Shown here one piece after another: positions 1 through 13,899 of a stretch of DNA of 64,000 nt. The notes beneath the pieces were generated by a model. It searched no databases. It was not told the DNA's origin and saw only the letters and a list, made by a program, of their open reading frames with translations. Source of the stretch: Cymbidium sinense (taxonomy: Eukaryota; Streptophyta; Magnoliopsida; Asparagales; Orchidaceae); the NCBI GenBank assembly GCA_021442155.1, contig CM038223.1, forward strand, positions 35,128,983 through 35,192,982, written 5' to 3'. The position numbers were made by a program, and so were the translations under genes. Each line of letters begins with the position of its first letter. Position 1 is the stretch's first letter.

Positions 1-3000
1 CATATAAAGAAACCATACATAAATCAAAATAATAGGATTAAAACTACTTCTATTTATAGTGTTGGAACAACACCAGACAACCCTCAAATAATACCCAATC
101 TCTCAGTTTATAATGAACAGTAAGATGTGCAAGTCCCAATAATAAATATCAATAATCAAACTAGTGAAGTTACTACACCCAATGATTCTAATCCAACACC
201 TAAAGAAGACAACCAAACTAACCAAAAATTGGAAGTTAGTAGGGACAATAAACAAGAGAAGGTGTTTTCAACTCAAATCAGTGGAGATGGAGATGATTTG
301 ATTTCTCATGGAGAACCTTTAGAGAGGAACATTATGATGATATAGTCAATGATTCCATGAAAGAATGGTAGACTTACAAAGCCAAAAGGCATGTTCATAA
401 AGAAATAGGGAGCTAAAAAGCTTATTAGCTAACAAAATTCAAACATCTGATGAATAACCAAGAAGGGAAGGGTCCTCCAAAAGTTCCTTTAGAGGTAAGC
501 CTCCCCATCCTCAATGCAAAACTTCATGATCTGAAATATTATAGGCATTGAGAAGGCCAATGCCTCTAATATACTAAAAAGCCTTTTTAGACACCATAAA
601 CTTGAATTTTTTGCTATTCTTGAACCTTTGGTTAGTGCTATAAAAATTTTCATAATAAATAGGAGATTTCTCCCACTTCAATATTCATTCAAATATGAGC
701 AATAAGATATGGCTTTTTTGGAAGCCAAAATTTTAGATGCAAATTTTATTAGACACCACTCGATATCTCCATATCTTCATTCAAGATATCATCAATGTAG
801 AAATTCATGCCACCATCATTTATGCTCCCTATAGTAGACAACATATAAAAGAACTCTAGACTAGAATGAAATTGAATAGATCTAGCATGTCATGCCCATG
901 GATGGCTAGTGGAGATCTAAATAAGATTGCTAGCCCCTTGGAGAAGAAAGAAGGAAAAAGACCAAATCTTTCGATCATTATTGAATTTGTTGAATACATT
1001 AAGGAAGTCAATCTATTTGATGCTAGCTATTATGGTACTCCATTCACTTAGAAAATGGGTAAAGTCTATTAAATACTTGATAGAATACCCATTAACTCTG
1101 CATGAAATTTCTACTTCAGCTCTATTGAGATGTAGCATCTCCTTCAAATTGCTTCAGACCACTCTCCAATTCTTGCTAGCTTTAGCATCATCCATAGGAC
1201 AAATCAACACCATTTTAGATTTCTCAATATGTGGACTTTGCACCCAAACCTTAACAAATGCATTTTGAATGCCTAACAGAATGTATACAATAAGAACTTA
1301 AGGTTAAAACTATGGACATTACACAAGGCAACTATATTGGCACTCAAGAAGTGGAACAAAGAAATTTTGGCAACATACACAACCTCATTACATCAACTAA
1401 AAGTAAAATCAATAGTTTGGAACAAGCCAATTCAAAAATGGAACCCAAAAACACTTTAGAGTTTGAATCCTGATTAAAGTATCACCAAATTAACTTGCAA
1501 TCATATATAAACAAAGAGGACTTTATAAGACAAAAAGCTTCATCTGATAACTTTGTCCATGGTGATAGAAATTCTAGTTATTTTCATTAATAAAAAAGAG
1601 AAGGAAAGCTTATTACCAAATGAAAGACTCCATAGGTAGTTGGTTTTAAAATCAAGATAACATTATGGAGGACTATGTGAAATAAATCTCTAACTTTCTT
1701 AACCAACTACCAACTAACATTCAAACCTTACAACACAATTGCAACTTTTTTGGGAAAGACAAAGATTTCATCAACAATGAGGAACTTACTTCAGTACCCT
1801 TGGAAGATGAGATTATGGCTGCTCTTAGCTTAATGGATGGCTATTTTATGGCCGACATTGATGGTTTCTTGGCTCTATTTTATTAAAATTCCTAGGACAT
1901 TATAAGAGTGGAAACCATTACTTATATACAAGCTTTTTTAGAGGGCATAATGTACATAGTTTCTTTACCACATCTTCCATTTTCCTCATTCCAAAAGAAA
2001 GAGAGACCCATACTTGGGATAAATTTAGACTGATTTGTCTTACTCGTGTCATTAATAAGATTATCAATAAAATTATTGATTATAGACTCCAAAAACTTCT
2101 CTCACTTCTCATCTCATCAAATCATGTGGCCTGTGTGAAAGAAAGGAACATAACATATAATATTCTTCTTGTATAAGAGCTTATCAATGACATTAATAAA
2201 AAAAAGAAAGAGGTGGAATTATGATAATGAAAATTGATATCAAAAAAAATATTTGGTACTATTAGTTAGAGTTTTATCTTTAAAGTGCTTGATAATAGAG
2301 GGTCTTCAGCTAACTTTTAGCATTTAATTCAAAAAATGTTAAAAAATAACCATTATAAAATTCTCATTGATGGCCAATCCCAAGGATTTTTCAAGGCTAT
2401 AGTAGAGGTGCTAAACAAGACTTAACATGGAAGCTGTCTCCAACTCTCTCCAACTCTTTTTATTTTGGCTTTGGATCTTCTCTCTAGAAGACTTAACATG
2501 GAAGCTGTCTCCATGAATAACATTGGATAGGAGCAACTTAAATATCACACACTTGGCTTTTGTTGATGATCTATTGCTCTTTTGGATGGATGTACAAAAT
2601 CTATCCACAAACATTTGTCAATTATTAATGACTTCACAAAACTCTCAGGGGTGGAATTAAATGTCAACAAATGTTTTATTATGATAGGAAAACTGATTAA
2701 TAGATGCAAAATTAATTGGATCAAGGAGAAGACTAGATTTACTCATTCCACTATTCCATTCACCTACCAGAGAATCAAATTATATGAAGGAAAAAATCAC
2801 ATCATTCCTTTTCAATGAACTTATTGATAACATTCACAACTAACTAAGTTCTTGGGAGAACTCATTCCTTTCATTTGGTGGAAGAATTATTTTGGCAAAG
2901 AGTATCCTTAACTCCATCCCTTTATACACCACACAAGTGCTACAGATTCTTATAAGCATTCAAAGAAATATTGAGAGGTGGAATCATAAAAACAAATCAA

Positions 3001-4672
3001 TTAAATGGGCCAATTGAAAAAAAAAAAAAAAGAGCAAACCACTCTACAATGGTGACTGGGGTTTTAGAATATTAGATGACAGCATTAAGTGCAATTCCAT
3101 AAAGTTGTGGATCATATTCAAAGAGAAATCCTCCCATTGGGCTCATTTCATGCATCAAAGATATTCCTCTCAAATGCACCCAATGTCAGTCAAACTGAAA
3201 TCAATATATTCCCCAATGTGGCAACATATGCTACTACATAGAGAAGTGGCTAAAAATATGATATTTTAGGACACTAGTTATGGAAACAATAATTTCTAGA
3301 ATGATCACTGGTTAGGTGAAGAAGCCCTTTTCAATTTGGGTAGGGAGGGTAGACCACAACAATCTCATAAGATTTCTAATTTTTAGACTGCATTAAGTTG
3401 GAATGAGGTCAAGTTTAGGGAGCACCTCCCATTAGATACCTGTAATAGAAAAAGCACAATACAAATGGAGATGAACAAAAAATTACAAACTCATTATTAA
3501 AAGTAAAACTAATGCAACATCCATCTCCAAGATCATTTATAGTCGCTAGTAGGAAGAGATTGAAAAATTGTCATGGGGTAGAGTAATCTAAAACTAAATT
3601 ATCAAAAAATCATTTTTTTTGTTAGAGACTCTTCCATAACCTGATTCCAATAGATGATATACTCAAACTTAAGGAATTAAGGATGCCTTCAATATGTCAA
3701 TTATGTAATGGAGAGTAGGAGAGCATATCACACTATTTCATATAATGCAATTTCAATGCCCAGATTTGGAGTTGCTTTATAGATCATCTAAAAATTGATG
3801 TTAACTATCAGGTTAATACTATACAAGACCTAATTAAAAGCTAGCTACCAAGGCCACTTGGATGACTAACATTGCCTTGTTTACTCCATTGATTATACTA
3901 TGGTTTATCTAGAATGAAAGAAATGAAACGAAACATAACATTACTATCAAAAAATTCAAAAGCATAGTGATGTGGGTTAAAGCATATATAACCACAGTAA
4001 TTAGAAATGGATCGATCAAACATTCACACTTCACTGGGAAGAAACATTGTTTGGAAATATTAGGATGCAAAGACAACTCAAGACAAATATGGGAGATAGA
4101 CTACTAGAAAAAAGCCAACTCATAGAACTCTCAAAATAAACATTGATGACAGCTTTGATAGTAAGATTAGTAATGTTGGGGTTTGTGGACTCTTCAGGGA
4201 CAACTAAGGAAAATTCATTATATTTTGCTACTCTTTCTCCCCTCCATACTGAAGTGGTGACTTGTCTTTTTGCACTCAAGATTGCCTCCATCAATCCTTA
4301 ATGCAACTATTGGATTGAATCAAATTCCAAGATCCTCATTCATCTATTTATGAAAATTGGTAAACAAAATGAACCTTGGTATATTATTAATAATCTCAGA
4401 ATTTTGAGGCATATGCTGAGAAAATTGAGTATCTCTTTCTCACATATCTAGAGGGAAGGTAACCATTCAGCTTATTTGTTGGCCAAGAGAGGAGCTTCTT
4501 TTTAATCTTTCAAAATTAAAAGAATGGTCGACCCTGAGCTTACTTTTTGGTGCATGGTGACAATATCAACTTACCATATATAAGAATTATAACATTGTAA
4601 TTCCCTTATTCTATTCTTTTTGAATTACTTGTAACTTCAAAGTGATTAATAAAACCTTTATTTTATGAAAAA
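1..4672 (+). mobile_element. Degenerate plant L1-type LINE (non-LTR retrotransposon)
   Basis: A decayed non-LTR retrotransposon reading left to right; its 5' end may lie outside the window. Fragments appear in the expected order, with many stops and frameshifts. An AP-endonuclease-like SGDLNK motif is near 908-925 and an SDHSPI motif near 1154-1170. Reverse-transcriptase pieces follow: IFLIPKK near 1980, a fingers/palm segment at 2030-2200, and the catalytic box read as FVDD at 2558-2569. A zinc-finger (zf-RVT) remnant with MPSICQLCNG is at 3683-3712, and an RNase H-like tail with REGNHSAYLLAKRGAS near 4452-4498. The right end is A-rich with AATAAAA near 4648. The motif order is that of plant L1 LINEs carrying a C-terminal RNase H. 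No frame is open for more than about 90 codons, so the copy is dead. The left boundary and the target duplication were not resolved. Confidence 0.8.
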
Positions 4673-7600
4673 AAGTATATATAGCTAGAGGGAGAGTCAA
4701 AAGGTCCCCACGTTAGAGATAAGCCACCCTTTTATAATACCAAGGGGTGGCCATACATGAAAAATATATGTAAGGTAATCTAGTATAAATGAATTCCAAC
4801 CTAAGTTGAAGACAGTGTGCATGTGAGCAAGATAGATCTATTAGTTGAAGGAGACGAGTAGCCCATCATTAGATAAGTATGTGAGTGAAGATAGGATTGG
4901 TAGTGGTTGCCTTTGGGTTATTATCATCTAAATGCTTGGCTCATGAAATTAAATCCATCTTACCTTATCAGACACACTTTTCAATGAGTATATTTAGTCT
5001 TAGTTGTCGAGTACCCTTTATGCAAGTACACTTATCTTGATGACTAGATACACTTGTGCCTACCTATTACTTTGGGTATACAATTGCAACCATGAGCATG
5101 GAACTAAGAAGTCTCAACATCTAACAATCTTAGTGGAAGAACTAAAAAAAGTTGGGAATTTAAAGTATTTCATGAAGAGACCAGGAAAGGAGGTCACTGA
5201 TTCAAGTAATGAACTCTCTCCAGCTTATGCAATTCACATTACAAGAGTTGTCCCAGCCATTTTTGGAGGAGATGAGGAGTCATCCATGTGAGCGAATCTC
5301 AAGCAACTATGATAAGGTGAAGTTAACTCGATGGCCATGGCACGAACACTAAGTACATTAATAGTTCCAATTAGTTTCTCGAAGAAAGACCAACTAGCGG
5401 TCAGTAACCTGTATGACGATGCAATAGTTGTCATAATGTTAGTCACAAATTATTATATAGAGAACATTTTGATTAACATAGGGAGCTTGGTGAATATAAT
5501 CTTTAAGTCTGTGTTCAATAAAATGAACTTGGCGAGTTGAAGACTCACCTCAATATAGTGATCCCCTCAATAAGTTTTTTTTAGAAAGAAAAGACATGGA
5601 AGGAATCATCACTCTCTTAGTGACTTGGGATAAGGGAAAATGGGGAGATGCAATTTACAACTATTCTTGACTTCATTATCATAATTAATAATGTATAATA
5701 TTATTTCTGGTTGATCACTACTCAACATATTTAGAGTAATGGTGTCAACTTACAATGTGTCAATCATGTTCTTGATAGAAGAAACAAAAATCATGGAAAA
5801 GAGAAACTTGAATTAATCTAAAGCAGTTGCATAGAATACAAGTGATGCTATAATTAGAAGTCACACGTACACATGTGGAAATCACCAAAGAAATCAAGGA
5901 AGTACCATGCACTCAAGATCTAGAGTGAGTGCTCCAAATTAGCTCAACCTTTAGTCAAAGAAGTTCTTACTCAAGCCCTCTGGGAGGACAAAGAAGTATT
6001 CACCTGAACCAACCGAGATGTTGGGTATTAATATTAATGTCACATGTAATATGCTAAATAATAAAAGGATTCTTGTTTGTTTAAATAAAACATTAAGAAA
6101 ATGTTGGCTTTATATGTGAGGCAATGAAGGAAGAAGTCGACAAGTTACTTAAATCCAACTTTATTAAAAATGTATAATATCTAGAATGGGTCTCAAATGT
6201 CAATATGGTACAAAAATACAAAAGGCAAATAGAGAATGTGCTTAGACATTACTAATTTGAACTTGACTTATCTAAAGGATGGGTACTTGCTTCCAAGAAT
6301 AGATGCACTCATCTACTCGTCGGTGGGTTACTTAGTTAGTAATTTTTTGGATGCCTTCTAAGGTTATCATTAAATTCAAATGCATTTTATTGGCTTAGAT
6401 AAAATAACTTTCATCACTAAAGAAGGATTGTATTGCTACAAAATGATGCCCTTTGGATTGAAGAATATAAGGGCCACTAACTAAAAAAGATAGACTGGTG
6501 TTTAAAAAGTCGAAAGGGAGAAATGTGGAAACCTATGTAGAAGACTTTCTACTTAAAATCAATTAGCTTGAATAATATATCAAAGACTTGAAACAGACTT
6601 TTGTCACTTTGAAGAAGTATAATATGCACCTGAACCCTTTTAAGTGCAGATTCACACTAAATCAGGTGAATTCTTAGGCTTCATGATCACTCCTAAAGTC
6701 GTAAAGATAAATCTTGATAATGTCAAATCCATACTCGACATGTCATCACCAAGAATAACCAAAGAGGTAATACGACTCACTAGATTGGATAGATTTATCT
6801 CTAAGGCAAGCAAATGTTGCTCACCATTCTTCAAAGTATTGAGAAATGCTTAGAAGTTTGAGTAGAGTGCATAATGTGAGAAAAATTTTAATGACCAGAA
6901 AATATTACTCATCTCACCACCTCTATTATTAAGTCCAAATGAAGGTGAGATATTACTATTATATTTAGGAGTTGGAAAGGAATCAACCAGTTTAGTCTCA
7001 ATTAGAGAAGAAGGAGGAAGGTAATGGCCAATTTAATATGTAAGGAAGTTGTTGAGGGTGTGGCATTATCTTATCATAAAAAAACTCACACTCATATCTA
7101 TCATATCTATTTAGCGACTTCAATCATATTTCTAAGCTCATTTAGTTCAAGTAGTCACTAATCGCCTGCTCAAGTCAATACTCACAAGCTGGATCATTTA
7201 ATGAGGTTAATAAAATATTTAGGGGAGCTAAAGGAGTTTCACATATCATACTCATCTTAGACCGCAATCAAGGAACAAGCACTCACTGATTTCACATAGA
7301 TTTCAAAGATTAGCATAATGTCATAACTAACCCAAAACCCTTGTGGCATTTGTACATGGATGGCTCTTTATGAGAGCAAGGAATAGGAGCAGACATTATG
7401 TTAAAGATCTTGGTAGGGATCAATGTAACCTAGTTGGTGAAGTTCAACTTTCAAGTCACTAATAATTATTCATAATATGAAGCATTACTCGTTGGGTTGT
7501 GATTCATTCAAGGACTCATAGTTCCCTCAGACTTGTAGCTGGTGGTGAATTAAATCAATGGAGAGTATGAGGTAAAAGATGAGTTGCTATAGAGATATCT

Positions 7601-8280
7601 ATTTAAAGTAAAAGTAAAAAATTAGAAGACTAAAATATTTTAAGATTGAATAAGTTCTAAGGAATCAAAACCAACTTGTCGATCTACTATTAAGAGTAAA
7701 TGGACATAGGGAGTAGCTTACCCTCCAACTTGTCCATCCAAGAATTGAAGAAAGTGAGTCCATGCAAATTGAAAGTGAAAACTCACATATCTGGATTGAT
7801 CCCATCAATAAGTGATTGTAGATTAGGGAGCTCAAATAAGAAACAAAATATTCAAGAAGATTCAAAGTTAAATAAACTCAATATTTATTAATTAGCGGTG
7901 GGTTGTTCGAAGGTCGGCTACTCATTAAACCTAAGCTGTGTAATGAAAATGAACATGGCAAGGTAGTAATCGAACTGCACTAAGACGAGTGTGAAATTCA
8001 TTCAAGATGAAGAACATTAGCCTATTGAAGTCTATGATAATGATACTTTTAAATAACACTAAGAAAAAAATGTTGAGAATTTCATGAAGAGATGTGATCA
8101 GTGTCAAAAAATTTCTCTTTTGTAGTAACATTTGCCACAACCTCTACAAGCCATCACAAGCCTTTAGCCTTTAATAGTTTTGGAAATGGACCTGATAGAT
8201 AAAGAAGATTTGTACTCAACATGATAGACTACATCAGCAAGTGGATTGAAGTCAAACCACTTGCCAAATAATCATCCAAG
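4673..8280 (+). mobile_element. Degenerate Tat-type Ty3/gypsy internal region, truncated
   Basis: Remains of a second Ty3/gypsy element, on the opposite strand to the giant element further right. In order it shows a gag C-terminal knuckle-like segment, protease, reverse transcriptase, RNase H, a second RNase H and the start of integrase. The integrase stops shortly after the first catalytic block (MDLI near 8190; SGLKSNHLP-like near 8240-8265), so the 3' part is missing or unrecognisable. No LTR could be matched on either side. The similarity is to the Tat lineage because of the second RNase H (YMDG.. and TNN..-YEALL motifs at 7350-7500). It is an older, separate insertion. Confidence 0.75.
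5080..8270 (+). pseudogene. gag-pol pseudogene of the left gypsy element
   Basis: The coding remnant can be followed in shifting frames. A gag knuckle-like CNHEHGTKKS segment (5089-5118) lacks the final His and Cys expected in CX2HX4HX4C. The protease region (5370-5540) reads ILINIGS where active copies have ILVD[TG]GSS, so the catalytic Asp is Asn. RT runs from about 6120 (EEVDKLLKSNFIKN) to 6850. Its active-site box at 6534-6545 reads YVED instead of Y[VI]DD, so a metal-binding Asp is Glu. RNase H and the archaeal-type RNase H follow to about 7600, then the integrase zinc-binding tail (MKRCDQCQK near 8088-8115). Frequent in-frame stops and the two lost catalytic residues show that it cannot encode active proteins. 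Confidence 0.75.
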
Positions 8281-10016
8281 TATTTCAAATTTTTTATTTA
8301 GATTGTTATTATTTGTACGTACGGAGCTTTAAACTTTATGTAGAATTCTCACTTTGAAGATATTTGCATGCATTTTACTATAATTACAAATGTGTTTACA
8401 TCATTTTATAAGCTTGGTGCATATATATTGTATGCTCACATAGCATTCACTACATATATATAGCATATATGCATGAATTTTGGTATGATTGCACCATATG
8501 TTAACACCCTTTTTCAATGCATTTATGTAATGCAATTACATGTTAATGCACATTTTAAAATATTTGCACAATTTTTTAAGCTTTATAATTACTTGAAAAT
8601 TATTTCATTAAGCATGCAATCCTTAAAGTAGTTCTGCACTTCAACGGTTTTCTCAAAAATACTCAATATTAAATAATGCACATATTTTACTTTTTGAATT
8701 TTAAATGATGCCTTTTGTTCACTTGCATTTGAGTGTTGTGACCCCGGTGGTGAGTAAGGGCATTCTATTCTATTGTTATATTTAAAAAATAATATTATTT
8801 GTTTTCATTTTTCATCCTGACTTGGCCAAACTTTGAATGTTTAATGGAGTCTCATTTGTATCCATCAATAATCCCTCAAATTTTTGTACATGCCTAATCA
8901 AAATTTCTTCTTGATTTTCAATTACTCAATATGTTAAATGGTATACATTAAATTTTTAGTGGAATATCTTGATTCATTAACCATCTATTTTGGTTGTTAT
9001 AAGCAGTGATGAATCTCAATGGAGTTCATTCTTGTTTAAAGATAGACATTTAAATATATTGTAAGTCCTCAAATGCTTCAATCATATATTCAATTGAAGC
9101 CTCCATCAATCCATTCATATTAATATATGCAATATGTGCATTTGATAAGAAGGCTTATTGGTGAACTTCCAAATTCATTATGAGTTTTACTTATATTTAT
9201 TCAATTTTTTTTCAACTCATTATATGTGAGTTAAAGCAAAATGCATTTGTTCTTCAAAAAGCCGTGTTTAAGCTAGTTGATTAGCTATTTAGATTCACCA
9301 TAAGCTAATGCTTCAGCTTACTAATGAATTATTGAATTTTTAATAAGTATTCTTGCAACCTTAAGCAAAAATTTAGTTCATTACAAATTTTCCTTGTATT
9401 TGTAGGTTAATATTAAGTTCATCATAATTCCTATCAATATTCTTTAGTAAGTCATCCACATTTTCTTAAGTAATACTTTAGTCATTTTAATTCTCATTTA
9501 ATTTATTCAATTTAAGTTGTAGCATAATTCAATTATTCATCAAGTGTTGAGTTTATGTTTATTAGCATGTTGCTTTGTTCACTATGAGTCTTTCTCAAGC
9601 TCAATGATGAGCTATCAAATCAATTAAGAAGCTCATTTTGATTCTTTAAGTTACTTTTGTTTTATTCAATATAAAGTTCAACATGAGATTCTTAATATAT
9701 GGAGAGCTAGATGATCTAGGATAGTGGTTTTGCTAGCTTGAGAAGAAAAGAGTGATTTGGAGCTTGAATTATGCCCCCGTGCTAAATGAGAACTTAAGTT
9801 AGTTGCTAGAACAATAATTTAAGGGTTGTTGGTTGCTATAGAAAAAAATAAATGGAAAAGTGGCTCTTTGGTTCATGACTTCAGGCATGGAAGCCAACAA
9901 GATTGCTTCTAACAACTATGATCAGTGTTAGCTAATTTGTAAGCTGCTAGCAAGAATGAGGCAATTCATGTAAACTAAATACCTCATAGATTCATAATAG
10001 GAAACTCATGAGAGGA
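8281..10016. other. AT-rich stretch without recognised genes
   Basis: About 1.7 kb of AT-rich sequence between the truncated gypsy integrase and the left edge of the giant element. No coding similarity, RNA gene or clear repeat boundary was recognised on either strand. It could be the lost 3' part or LTR of the left gypsy element, but no second LTR copy was found to support this. Confidence 0.5.
10012..10016. repeat. Left target-site duplication GAGGA
   Basis: Five bases directly left of the TG of the left LTR. They match four of the five bases right of the element (GAGGC, 38837-38841). A 5-bp duplication is normal for Ty3/gypsy integration, and one substitution fits an old insertion. Confidence 0.7.
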
Positions 10017-10268
10017 TGTGGTGTTTATTTTTTTGATGTGTACGAGGAGACACCATGCAAATCATAAGGGTACTTATTGAAGTGATCGAATAAGGCATTA
10101 AGATATGATGTATTATCTCAAAAGATAGAGGCATCACCCTTCCATGGACCAAATCACCTAATAAGAACACCTAAGGCATGATGGGTCTTCAAATGTACTA
10201 GAGATTTTTCCCCTGCTTTACATGGATGAATAAAGTAGGGTTTATATTAAACCAGGTTCTAAAGTTCC

Positions 10269-10290
10269 CTGTGGAGGCAAGCCTCCATAG
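10269..10290. repeat. 22-nt inverted repeat in 3' LTR
   Basis: CTGTGGAGGC, AA, GCCTCCATAG: ten-base arms around a two-base spacer with one non-Watson-Crick pair. The other LTR has the same site as a perfect repeat (31194-31215). It lies about 250 bp from the LTR edge that joins the leader in element sense. Confidence 0.6.
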
Positions 10291-12660
10291 TTAATTACAT
10301 ATTAGTGAATAAAATTCCCTAAGAACACTCTTGATTAAAGTAGACAATTACGGTCTCCAAAGATTTCAAGGTTAAGACTATCAAAGGATTGGTTGTATTT
10401 GGAAATTAATTAGGAAAGTTTAAGGAGAAGACTTATTTTTGGAAGCCAAAAGGAATAGGAAGGAAATGCTCATGATACTAGGAAGTTTAGTGAGCATTCC
10501 AATCTATCCTATGATTGGGTTTTATATATTTCAAATTGAAGCAAATTATATATTCAAGTTGAATTTTTTTAGATTGTTAAGGCTTATAATCCATCAACAC
10601 AAGATTGTGGAAATGCCTAAGAGGTGATGATTTATTCTTGTAGCCTGAAGGTAACACCCACCTTGGATCCTAAATCTAGGGAGCTTTAGCATAAGCTAAT
10701 GCACGACCTAAATCTAAGCGAAGATGGGCATAATGTTTACCTCCATAAGACAAGATAAATCACCCAACTATTGGGCTAACAACCGCCTAGAATAGCTAGC
10801 TAATTCCTCCTATGATTCAAATCCATGTGGTCCAATCATATGAATTATAAGATAGCTAGGATAGTTATTTATTTGGAACGAGAATAAATCCTTAAACCCA
10901 CTCCCTAAGAGACTAGAGCATGAGTGGTATGAATAATGGCTTAATCTAATGCAAAATATTTTCAAATTTTATTTAAATTTTGACACTTTGTTTGGACAAA
11001 GGCTTTAGGATTTTTATATGTCTAAATTCATGATGAAGTAAAGTTGTTGGCCAAATCAAAAGAGAAAGAGGGTGAATCCCCATCATTAGGGGTTGCTCTC
11101 ACAGGTCAAGCAGTCCCTATGCGTGTAAGGGCAGAGACCCTCATTTTTCAAGAGTGATTCAAGTGATCCCTAAGAGGTTGCTAAATCTTTTAATTATCTT
11201 GTTTAATGTCAAGTCTTTATGGTGAGGTTATGAGTTGTAGAAGATTTTAATTATGCGTGATTAAATCAAGTAGAAAATTTAATTTTATTCTGAGAGCCTA
11301 ATCACATCCAGGCCATACATTAAAGCATTAATCATTTAAGAAACTATAAAAAAGATGCAATCCTAATGCATAATTTAAACATAACATCAATCAATTTTAT
11401 AAAATTAGCAAAATAATAAAAGGCCAGTGCGATCGGGTGCCACCGTACAACCCAAAAAGAAGAGATGGGTAGCCGAGCACTACACTTATACAACATAGAA
11501 TTACAAAATAATAATTACAATTTAGAAATATTATGGGGGGTCTTCTTTCTTCAGTCTTCATATCTTCATTTTATGTTCCCTCTTTGATCTGGTAGGTTTT
11601 AAGGTATCACATGATCTCCCAGGATAAAGCCTTCTATCCAATGCTCATCCTTATCTCCCATAGCACCAATCCTAATTTTTAATGCAAAATTATATTTAAA
11701 ATAGGAAAAATAAATCTAACTACTCCTGTAAAATTGAGTTTAGTTAAACATGCATACATTTCTCAAGAATTTATATTTATAATTTAGACTTAGCACCCTA
11801 CACATGGGTAACAAATCACCTATCCTAACTTGGATTATGCTTAGGGGTTATAGCAACCTGCAAAGAGAGCATTTATATTTAGTTTAAGCACCCCCTAAGC
11901 ATAATCCCCTACAAAAAATATAATTAGGCTAACATCAACCTAACATTTAGTCTATGAAGTATACACCCTGACATTTAGTCTAAAATAATACATCATAAAA
12001 TAAAACATACACCACACATATGCCATCCTAACTTAGGACTAGCAGTGGAGACTTGGTTCTAATATGTGTGTTAAAGCTATGTGGTTTGTCTTGCTAGGCA
12101 TTAGAGTTGTAATTTTCTAAGTGTAGAAAGATTTAATTTAACATGGAGGGTCGATTTCACTTGAAGTTATTTAAATGATTTAAGAATTTTTTTTAATTTA
12201 TGTTTTCTATTATTTCACTTAATTACACTTAACAATTAAGTATTATAAAAAGAAGAAAGGGGGTTACCTTCTTTCATCCCTACCATAACCACTTTCTAAA
12301 ATATGTTATTTTGATTTAGTTCTCTTTAGTGAATGGTTTATTACACATTTTAAATTAATCCTAAGTTTAGGTTCACTTTTAATAATCTTATCCAATGTGA
12401 GAGGCATCTTAAGATTAATCAAATTGAATTACTATCACATGATACATGCTAAATTATTATTTTTCATCACATGTAACATGCATATGGTTTAATCTTAAGT
12501 GTATCTATACATGCAACACATTTTAGCATACTTATATGATAAATGTAGATATATATTTAAAATTTATATTCTTTTATGTGATAGAATTATTTAATCACAT
12601 TGGTTTAAAGCTCTATGTAAATTCTTTTACAAAAATATATATGGATGAAATTAAATAGGT

Positions 12661-13253
12661 ACGTGTCATTGTTAACTAGGGAAGTGAGGTAATTAAATGA
12701 CCTCTTTGGGGCTAGCTAAAGCCTCATATTCCCAGGATGTCCAAACTATATACCCATTTTCATTCAAACATATGTAAGTTTGTACATATGAACATGAGAA
12801 AGAGAATAATTAGATAATCATTCAAATGACTATGAATGCATGTATTTTCAATAGAAAAAGGGGATCATCATTCCCTAATTAAGCATACTTACACATGTGT
12901 AAAAGATGTAAGCAAGTACGTCCCATTGTTAAACTAGGAAAGTGAGGTAATCAAATGGCCTGCTTGGGGCTACATAAAGTCTCATATTCCCGGGATGTCC
13001 AAACTAAACACTTGTTATCTTAAATACATATGAACATATACATAACTATAAAGATGAGAATCATGCAAATATTATATTTTTCTTTGATTGAATCATTTAT
13101 GCATGTGAATTAAAGTTCTATCCAAATTCTAATGTAGAAATACATACAAATGAAATCAAATAAGTATGTGTCACTGTTAACCAGGGAAGTGAGGTAATCA
13201 AATGACCTCTTTGGGGCTACTTAAAGCCTCGTATTCTTGGGATGTCCAAATTA
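12661..13253. repeat. Three-unit ~250-bp tandem repeat in 3' LTR
   Basis: Three diverged copies of a ~90-bp core start at 12661, 12917 and 13165, spaced 256 and 248 bp. Shared words include GAAGTGAGGTAAT, AAATG.CCT, TTGGGGCTA, AAAG.CTC and GGATGTCCAAA. The same three units stand in the other LTR (33612-34220), so the amplification came before this insertion. Each core holds the short inverted pair GAGGT...ACCTC. The spacers carry ACATATG/CATGTA-rich AT sequence. Confidence 0.8.
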
Positions 13254-13899
13254 TAAATTTATTTTCATTCAAATACATGAAAGTTTTACTTCACATACCT
13301 AAGCTATAAGCACATGCAAAGCCTATATGTATTCATAGCTATTATCACTCCAATCAATGAAATTAATTTATAAACTTTAGAAAAATAATTTGAATTTATT
13401 AATGATAATAGCCATACATATATTAAGTTAGATCAACATATGCAAGCATACATAAAAGAAAAGCATTTGATTTAATTTATTTTTGAAAAGATGAATGTAT
13501 GATTTCATGTGACATCCATGATTGGAAAGGAATAAACGAATATAAGCACATGATTTTATTCAATCAAATTAATTCTTAAGGATAATCATATCAAATAAAA
13601 ATATTTAAAGAAAACCAAAGCTTTTTGAATGCCATTTTTAATTCCATACTTTGATTTGATTTAAGGATATGAGAAAATATTTGCTAGTCCTAACCAATTA
13701 ACATGTTTGTTAATTCATTTGGTTTAGTGAAATATAATTAAATTAATTTTTATGAGTTAATTAAGTTGTAATATACATTAAGTACATTAATTAACTCTTT
13801 CATATGTTACCTTAACATAATTATTCAAATAATTATGAGCCAACATGATAGGCACATATACTAGAAATAAAATTAGCAATGATCCCCAGAAAGGAAAAG

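Noticed and set aside
4031..4294. 87-codon minus-strand frame
   Set aside because: It lies antisense to the LINE RNase H region and has no recognisable features.
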